DNA of 64,000 bases from Flavobacterium pectinovorum. Lineage in GTDB: Bacteria; Bacteroidota; Bacteroidia; Flavobacteriales; Flavobacteriaceae. Shown here one piece after another: positions 58,984-64,000 of this stretch. The DNA lies in assembly GCF_022802975.1 (NCBI RefSeq), contig NZ_JAFEVZ010000005.1, forward strand, positions 1 through 64,000, given 5' to 3'. Within the stretch, counting starts at the first letter, position 1. Every line of letters begins with the position of its first letter. The translations under genes were made by a program, and so were the position numbers. The notes under the pieces are model-generated. The model was not told where the DNA came from. It worked only from the letters and a program-made list of their open reading frames with translations, and did not search any database.

Positions 58984-59053
58984 TAGCCCCGATTGTAGTG
59001 GAAATCCTTGTTTGCCGGGGTTCGGCAAATAAGATTGCAGCGAAAAGCGGGAC
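58984..59053 (+). repeat. palindromic repeat, TAGCCCCGATAG family (copy D)
   Basis: It has TTAGCCCCGATTGTAGTGG, AAATCC, a GC-rich stem TTGTTTGCCG / CGGCAAATAA, then GATTGCAGCG and AGCGGGAC. The flanks match B and C while the stem does not, and the stem still pairs. Confidence 0.75.
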
Positions 59054-59118
59054 TGTCTGTGTTATGAAAATGAATTTTCTGCTTCTAAAAAGCACAAACA
59101 TCCCTCCCGCTCTCCCTA

Positions 59119-59165
59119 AGAGTTCCTTATAAAAAACTGCGTAAATTTCTCTAACTCAAATCTGT
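59119..59165 (+). repeat. decayed RAYT element end
   Basis: AGTTCCTTATAAAAAACTGCG then TAAATTTCTCTAACTCAAAT follows the order of the left element end (GTTCCTTATGAAAAGCTGCG, then CAAATGTCTCTGACTTTGC) with many changes. Confidence 0.45.
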
Positions 59166-59233
59166 AATGATGCTACACGGGCGATAGCAAATTAACGAAG
59201 CAATCAGCACTGTTTTTTTGGAGAATTTCTGTA

Positions 59234-60148
59234 TCACAGACCTAAATTAGGCAATACAAAAGATTTAGTATTAGGATGTAATCTTATCCATAACCCCGGA
59301 TTTGTATTTAATTGCTGTAAGGCTTCCTCTTTATTTGAACTCAGGTTTGTTTTAAGCACATTGGCATACGTTTGAATTTTGGCAGGGGCAGAATCGGCAT
59401 CTACAACAGACTGAACGATCTTTTTGGCTTTTAATATTGCAGCCGGTCCTAAAGTGAGAATGTACTCAGCAGATCGGCATTCCTTTTCATCGCTTTCATT
59501 CACCAGGCTTCCACCGGCTTTAAACTTGCTAATGTGATGCTCCAGAATACTGCTTGATATTGGAATTATTCCTGCTATATGATGACGCTGCGCTCCGGAG
59601 AAAGGTTTAATATAGGCAAGATGTGATGCCTGATTTTCTTCCGGGCCGTGACCAATAAAAAATATATCCAGCCCCCCTAATGTTTCCAGTTTAGTCAAAT
59701 ATTCTACAAGTGCCAACTCCAGATCTTTTGTATCTGTTTGCATTGGTGTAAAACTTTTTATTTTTTTGAAAAAGGCATCACCTAAAATACGTTCAAAATC
59801 CCTGACAAAACTAAAGCCGTTATTCATACTCAAAGGAGCAAGCGCATCCTGAGTAAAAACATTGAGCCTCGCAAGCAGTTCATCCTGTTGCGTTGACTTT
59901 GCTAACTCTCCAAGTAAACGGTGTAACTCCTGAGCCCCTCTGCCGCCCAGAAGAGCGATATTAATATCTCCTTCTTTTGATTTCGCGGTGCTGTAAAGCT
60001 CGTTTAACATTGCCTGACCAACCTCAGCTTCACTCCTAAGAACTGTAGGTGTTACACCATAATCGGTTAAATTAAATTCCTGATTGTTTTTTTGAGACAA
60101 CCAGATGTTATTGTTGTCCTCATATCTTTCAAATTGTGATTTATTCAT
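59234..60148 (-). CDS. divergent NagB/6-phosphogluconolactonase-like protein
   Basis: The 304-residue protein follows the plan of glucosamine-6-phosphate deaminase and DevB-type lactonases. It has a Rossmann loop INIALLGGRGAQELHRLL (about 62), a strand-loop LNVFTQDALAPLSMNNGFSF (about 95), DIFFIGHGPEENQASHLAYI (about 160) at the place of the G-x-DGHIAFNEP active site, and ILTLGPAAILKAKKIV (about 230). The usual DE pair is replaced by QD-A and the second site reads E-N-Q-A-S-H. Catalysis may have changed or been lost. It is a single gene. Confidence 0.6.
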   Translation of the reverse strand: MNKSQFERYEDNNNIWLSQKNNQEFNLTDYGVTPTVLRSEAEVGQAMLNELYSTAKSKEGDINIALLGGRGAQELHRLLGELAKSTQQDELLARLNVFTQDALAPLSMNNGFSFVRDFERILGDAFFKKIKSFTPMQTDTKDLELALVEYLTKLETLGGLDIFFIGHGPEENQASHLAYIKPFSGAQRHHIAGIIPISSSILEHHISKFKAGGSLVNESDEKECRSAEYILTLGPAAILKAKKIVQSVVDADSAPAKIQTYANVLKTNLSSNKEEALQQLNTNPGLWIRLHPNTKSFVLPNLGL

Positions 60149-60751
60149 ATAGCTTTAATTACTTATACGTGTTGTGGATTTTAATTTAGTAAAACAAAAG
60201 CTACGCAAGCTATTAAACGTGTTTTTTTACACAAATAATTCAGTGCACAACTTTAAAGCAAATTACGAGAAAATTTTAAAAGTATCAGGCATGTTGGCTT
60301 CAGAAAATATTTTACCTTATCAGGGACGAACGCAATACTATTAAGTTAAGGTTTGAATATAAAATGATTGCCGAATTTTGATATACATCCAAAATATTGA
60401 AAGCAGAAGAAATGTTTCAAAAAATCATACAGTTTTAGGAAATCAATTATTAATTTCTAAATAATAACAGCAAAATCAAGAATAAAATTACAGAAAAAAC
60501 ATCTGTAATTTGTTCAACAAACCGTATTTTATCAGAACAAATTACTTTTATTGATTCTTTTTATGTCATAAAATCAATCATTTATTTAATTCAAAGAGTA
60601 AATCCTTGTTTGCAAAAAAAATCCTATCTAATTCATTTTCAAAAGCATAACTTATTGTAAGATATTTTTGTACAAATAGTATAAGCAATATTTTTTAATA
60701 ATGGTAAATTGTATAACTTGCGCTACAAAATATAACCTTAAATCTTTTAAA
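60149..60751. other. 603-base gene-free gap
   Basis: No frame, repeat copy or strong hairpin was found. A TATTTTTG box at 60663-60670 may serve the LRR protein gene at 60752, but its -33 half is poor. Confidence 0.5.
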
Positions 60752-61750
60752 ATGAAAATGAAAATTACTCTTTCTACATTTCTTTTACTATTACTTACTA
60801 CAATTGCACAATCACAAAACATTACGATTCCGGATACTAAATTTAAAGACTATTTAGTTGCTAACACTTCAATTAATACAAATGGTGATGCTGAAATAAG
60901 TAAAACCGAAGCTGAAGCTTTTACCGGATCCATAGGCTGTAGCTGGAAATCAATTACAAATTTATCCGGAATTGAAGCTTTTATAAATCTTACCTCACTT
61001 GATTGTGAGTATAATTCTTTAACTTCACTGGATTTGAGTGCCAATGTAAAATTGCAAAGTTTATATACTGTTGGAAATAATCTAACAGCATTAAATTTAA
61101 GCTCACTTGTAGATTTAAAAACCCTCGAATGTAATTCTAATAAAATTACCTCATTAGATCTTTCAAAAAACACTAAATTAGAAAGATTAAGAACTGCAAA
61201 TAATAAATTAACAGCACTGAACGTATCTAAAAACCTGGAACTTTACGATATTGGCTGTGAAAACAATCTGATTGAACATATAGACATAAGTTTAAACGTA
61301 AAACTGACCTCTTTAGACTGCAGATTTAATAAACTTAAATCTTTGAATCTGAATAATGGAAAAACCTTATTCTTTAATTTGATGAAAGCCAGTGGAAATA
61401 CAGGTTTAACTTGTATCCAGGTTGATGATATGAATAGTGTTCGTACAGGAACATGGGTTTATGACAATAGTGCAAGTTTCAGTACAAATTGTCAATATAA
61501 TTTAGGTGTAAATGATGTTATCTTAGATAAAAACACTGTCAAAGTTTATCCTAACCCTGCAAATCAGGTTGTCACAATTAATTCTCCAAATCCGGTTGAT
61601 TCAGTAAAAATTTATTCGATTAGCGGCGCCTTAGTAAAAACGATAACAAATCCTTCTCAAGTAGAGGTATCAAACTGGTCAAAAGGATTATACTTTTTTG
61701 TTCTCCAAATTGGAAATCAATACATTACAAAAGAAATCCTTGTAAACTAA
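60752..61750 (+). CDS. secreted leucine-rich-repeat protein with T9SS sorting domain
   Basis: The 332-residue protein has a signal peptide (about 1-22, ending IAQSQ). A short entry part carries an EF-hand-like stretch INTNGDAEISKTEAE. Seven or so leucine-rich repeats follow in the LTSLDLSANVKLQSL pattern (about 70-225). It ends in a T9SS type A sorting domain (KVYPNPANQVVTIN to the end, about 262-332). It would be displayed or released at the surface for binding. The start at 60752 gives a clean signal peptide; the upstream frame from 60701 does not. A terminator follows. Confidence 0.9.
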   Translation: MKMKITLSTFLLLLLTTIAQSQNITIPDTKFKDYLVANTSINTNGDAEISKTEAEAFTGSIGCSWKSITNLSGIEAFINLTSLDCEYNSLTSLDLSANVKLQSLYTVGNNLTALNLSSLVDLKTLECNSNKITSLDLSKNTKLERLRTANNKLTALNVSKNLELYDIGCENNLIEHIDISLNVKLTSLDCRFNKLKSLNLNNGKTLFFNLMKASGNTGLTCIQVDDMNSVRTGTWVYDNSASFSTNCQYNLGVNDVILDKNTVKVYPNPANQVVTINSPNPVDSVKIYSISGALVKTITNPSQVEVSNWSKGLYFFVLQIGNQYITKEILVN

Positions 61751-61782
61751 TTAATCTTAAAAAAACTCTTTTTTAATCTTGT

Positions 61783-61817
61783 AAACATGCCAACCTCAAT
61801 TTGAAGTTGGCATGTTT
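61783..61817 (+). terminator. terminator after the LRR protein gene
   Basis: AAACATGCCAAC and GTTGGCATGTTT are perfect arms around an 11-base loop, followed by TGTTTATAT. Confidence 0.75.
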
Positions 61818-61883
61818 GTTTATATCACATTTTTTCGGAACATTAATTTTTATGCAACAGGGTTGCAAAAAAATATAATGAAT

Positions 61884-61926
61884 AACCCGTTAGGTGTAAT
61901 TCGTTTTTGATACACATCCTAACGGA
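61884..61926. repeat. AACCCGTT-type dispersed repeat
   Basis: AACCCGTTAGGTGTAAT faces ATACACATCCTAACGG, an imperfect inverted repeat related to the ends at 38995 and 50721. The rest of the gap 61751-62066 holds only the terminator at 61783. Confidence 0.55.
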
Positions 61927-62066
61927 TAGCTTCAAATTAAACCCTGCGGACAAAAAGATTTTGCGTTGCCTGATCCTGACAATAATCTGCTTACTTTTGG
62001 ACAGCGTATATTAGGATAACACTCTTAGCGATAATTATCAATACTTTTAAGCTTTAAAAATTCAAA

Positions 62067-62756
62067 ATGAAAATGAAAAAATACCTCCTGCCCGGAATTA
62101 CCTTTTTACTAAGCTTTTGTTGTGCTCTGTATGTAACGATGCAGGTTTTTCCGAAAAATCAGAATCCGTTTTTAACATCCGGAATAAAAGATGAAATAAA
62201 TTTACCGTACAAGATTCAGGATGGCGACATTATTTTTCAGACTTCAGAGTCCAGCCAGTGTGAAGCAGTACGAATTGCTACCAATTCGAAGTTTTCGCAT
62301 TGCGGAATCATCTATGAAATAAACGGAAACTTATTTGTTTTTGAAGCCGTACAACCTGTAAAACTAACGCCTTTGAATGATTGGATTACTTATGGAAGAG
62401 ATAAAAAATATCTTGTAAAAAGATTAAAAAATGCTGCTGAAGTATTAAATGAAAATACGCTTCAAAAAATGAAAGACTACAGCCAGCAGTTTATGGGGAA
62501 ACAATACGACGCTTTTTTTGAATGGACCGATACCCGAATTTACTGCTCAGAATTAGTCTGGAAAATCTATAAAAACGGAGCCAACATCGAATTATCTAAA
62601 CTACAGCAACTTAAAGATTTTAATTTAAAGGATGAAAGAGTTCAAAAAATCCTTAAAGAGAGATACGGTAATAACATTCCATTGGAAGAAAAAGTGGTTT
62701 CACCTTCCAATCTGGTTGATTCTGATTTATTGGTAACGGTTGTGGATACTTATTAA
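62067..62756 (+). CDS. YiiX-type permuted papain-like hydrolase
   Basis: The 229-residue protein has an N-terminal membrane or signal helix (about 5-28). A permuted NlpC/P60-like domain follows: DGDIIFQTSESSQCEAV, FSHCGIIYE (catalytic His, about 82), then YCSELVWKIYKNG (catalytic Cys, about 163). YiiX relatives are amidases or acyl hydrolases outside the cytoplasm. Both catalytic residues are kept. It is a single gene. Confidence 0.85.
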   Translation: MKMKKYLLPGITFLLSFCCALYVTMQVFPKNQNPFLTSGIKDEINLPYKIQDGDIIFQTSESSQCEAVRIATNSKFSHCGIIYEINGNLFVFEAVQPVKLTPLNDWITYGRDKKYLVKRLKNAAEVLNENTLQKMKDYSQQFMGKQYDAFFEWTDTRIYCSELVWKIYKNGANIELSKLQQLKDFNLKDERVQKILKERYGNNIPLEEKVVSPSNLVDSDLLVTVVDTY

Positions 62757-62761
62757 ACTTA

Positions 62762-62841
62762 AACCCGTTGGGTAAAATTGATTAAAAAGATTGATTTGAT
62801 TATAAAAAGTATAAAAATTGGGAGTGAAACATCATCTTTAA
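62762..62841 (+). repeat. 80-base copy of the right half of the 38995 element
   Basis: It starts AAACCCGTTGGGTAAAATTG and matches the complement of 39125-39204 at about 75 of 80 positions. No left end is present here, so it is a half copy. Confidence 0.85.
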
Positions 62842-62985
62842 CAATCTAAAAACACTTTGACACATATTGATAATGAATTAAAAATTAACGTTTTAATTCG
62901 TATTTTCGTTTAGTAAAAATATACAGCACCAATTATTAAACTCCCCAAAAATCAGGAACGCCTGATATTTATTAAAAAGACGCAC

Positions 62986-63321
62986 ATGAAAATGTACATT
63001 ATCGTAAAAGACAGTATCCCTGATAAATTAGTTCCGGTAATAACTGCACACGCTTCATTGGCTTGTTACAAAAAATATGAATCGAATGAGGATATGATAA
63101 AATGGATTACTGGAATATTTAAAAAAGTGGTTTGCATAGCTAACGAAATTGAATTTGAAAGACTTAAAAGCGAAACTGACTTTGTATTGCTTACAGAATC
63201 TTCCCTTGACAACAAAGAGGTTTGCCTTGCGTTTTCTCCAAGAGAGGAGTACTCAAAAATATTTAAATTTTTAAAAATGTGGACCCCTCAAAACATTCAG
63301 CATGGAAAATCAGATTTATAA
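62986..63321 (+). CDS. PTH2-like peptidyl-tRNA hydrolase domain protein
   Basis: The 111-residue protein has the PTH2 order: KMYIIVKDSIPDKLVPVITAHASLACYKKY (the A-H-A helix, split here), a WITGIFKKVVCIANEIEFERL strand-helix, then VLLTESSLDNKEVCLAFSP. PTH2 enzymes release peptides from tRNA in archaea and eukaryotes; in bacteria they are uncommon. The usual Lys and Asp of the active site are not all clear. It leads a three-gene unit with overlapping ends. Confidence 0.65.
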   Translation: MKMYIIVKDSIPDKLVPVITAHASLACYKKYESNEDMIKWITGIFKKVVCIANEIEFERLKSETDFVLLTESSLDNKEVCLAFSPREEYSKIFKFLKMWTPQNIQHGKSDL

Positions 63322-63691
63322 TTGGTTTGTTAAGAATGGAAATATTCAAATTCAAAAAAATGGAGATTGTATTTCTCTACAAGTCAGCTATAAAAATGGA
63401 GATTGTTGTTTGTTAACCCATTCAGATGCCGATGAAATTATCGAAATATTAATCAGCATCTCAAGACAAATTTGGGAAGATCCCAATTATGTAAGAAAAG
63501 CATATTCAGGTCAGCTTTTTAAAAAAATTGAAGATAAATTTTTATGGGAAATAGGCACATCAGAACTTTTCATAAAATATAATGAGACTGAAGATGCAAT
63601 AGAAATTAAATGCAATGGAAATAGCACGCTGAATTTAGAGATAAACTATATTGTAGAAATCATACAGATTTTAGAACACTTACAATTATGA
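63302..63691 (+). CDS. hypothetical protein in the PTH2-like operon
   Basis: The 129-residue protein is soluble and acidic and overlaps the PTH2-like gene by 20 bases. It starts MENQIYNWFVKNGNIQI and has two strand-rich halves and a LEINYIVEIIQILEHL helix. No known family was recognised. The overlaps at both ends point to co-translation. Confidence 0.65.
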   Translation: MENQIYNWFVKNGNIQIQKNGDCISLQVSYKNGDCCLLTHSDADEIIEILISISRQIWEDPNYVRKAYSGQLFKKIEDKFLWEIGTSELFIKYNETEDAIEIKCNGNSTLNLEINYIVEIIQILEHLQL

Positions 63692-64000
63692 AAAAAAAGA
63701 TGCTTCTCGGTTTGATCATTCTCGTTACTACAGGATTAACTTATACCCTTGTATTATATATTGGAGTTCTGGGTTTTCAATTTGCATGGATTTTAAACTT
63801 TATGTTGATGATGTGCGTTTTGATGTTCACCGAAACTTTAAAATCAAAAGGTGACTCAGGTTATTATAAAACGAAAGATTGGGAAAATAAGGGAAAAATA
63901 TATGAGACCTTTGGGATAAATCTTTTTAGGAAACTACTGGTTCTTGTTGGCTGGGAAAAACTTAATAAAAAAGCAAATCCTGTTAAAAATGATTTGGAAA
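63688..64000 (+). CDS. membrane protein, cut by the window edge
   Basis: The frame starts with ATG overlapping the previous stop (ATGA) and stays open to the edge, giving 104 residues. It opens MKKKMLLGLIILVTTGLTY with two membrane helices to about residue 50 (including FAWILNFMLMMCVLMF). A charged soluble part follows. The end is missing, so the family cannot be assigned. Confidence 0.65.
   Translation, partial: MKKKMLLGLIILVTTGLTYTLVLYIGVLGFQFAWILNFMLMMCVLMFTETLKSKGDSGYYKTKDWENKGKIYETFGINLFRKLLVLVGWEKLNKKANPVKNDLE

Larger units (their letters stand above)
58733..59233. other. 501-base gap with two repeat remnants
   Basis: The gap holds copy D of the TAGCCCCGATAG repeat (58984-59053), a 45-base extension shared with copy C, and a decayed RAYT end (59119-59165). 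The part 58733-58983 shows only AT-rich sequence with no frame. Confidence 0.65.

Noticed and set aside
1..64000. tRNA or rRNA genes
   Set aside because: No cloverleaf with a GGTTCGAATCC-like T arm or rRNA core sequence was recognised by eye; a covariance-model scan would be decisive.

Overview
The window is AT-rich DNA from a Bacteroidota genome, most likely a Flavobacterium. The signs are: promoters of the form TTG-N17-23-TAnnTTTG (the Bacteroidota housekeeping sigma consensus) with few Shine-Dalgarno sequences; proteins with type IX secretion (T9SS) sorting domains; small families typical of Flavobacteriia such as CAL67264-type membrane proteins; and the gene pair holA / HsdR-N-like protein in divergent orientation. 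No rRNA, tRNA, CRISPR array or prophage was seen. The chromosome part from about 0.7 to 31 kb is mostly housekeeping. The part from 50 to 64 kb is looser, with many orphan genes and dispersed repeats.

Layout. 0.7-3 kb: four small leftward genes (one GNAT acetyltransferase). 3.2-8.4 kb: a PurM-like AIR synthase and ung leftward, a MutS2-like ATPase rightward, then a GIY-YIG nuclease gene bracketed by repeats and a DCC-type thiol oxidoreductase. 8.6-17.3 kb: ettA, holA, an HsdR-N-like protein, a GT2 glycosyltransferase, an OmpA lipoprotein, a YciO/Sua5-type protein and a UvrD/PcrA helicase. 17.4-22.1 kb: two tandem secreted family-9-like pectate lyases behind a regulatory region with two LacI-type operators and a separate perfect inverted repeat. 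22.4-27.3 kb: TauE/SafE exporter, HAD phosphatase, patatin, M1 aminopeptidase. 27.4-31.1 kb: ATP-pyrophosphatase (Dph6-like), a HEAGH protein and an Asp/Asn beta-hydroxylase in one operon, meeting a NodU/CmcH-type carbamoyltransferase stop to stop.

31.1-43 kb looks like a signalling and stress region. One leftward operon encodes a receiver-kinase, a 1190-residue CHASE3/GAF hybrid kinase with three receivers, a single receiver, CheR and CheB, but no chemoreceptor or CheA. Next to it are an AraC-like protein, a DUF892 ferritin-like protein, two very acidic proteins, a DUF5661-like protein, a 53-residue DUF1328 protein, a degenerate receiver and a 2H phosphoesterase. 44.1-52 kb: a LytS/LytTR two-component system divergent from a TolC / RND permease / membrane-fusion efflux operon. 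The RND permease carries a textbook EF-hand loop in its central cytoplasmic segment.

52-64 kb is accessory. It holds orphan genes, a REP-associated tyrosine transposase (RAYT) with a short internally deleted partner element and several loose ends, a 41-bp tandem array, direct repeats around a secreted protein gene, a 31-bp perfect inverted repeat, a polysaccharide deacetylase lipoprotein, an aberrant NagB-like protein, a T9SS leucine-rich-repeat protein, a YiiX-type hydrolase and a PTH2-like operon running off the right edge. Several unrelated palindromic repeat families recur across the window. The most striking has conserved flanks but different, still self-complementary, central stems.
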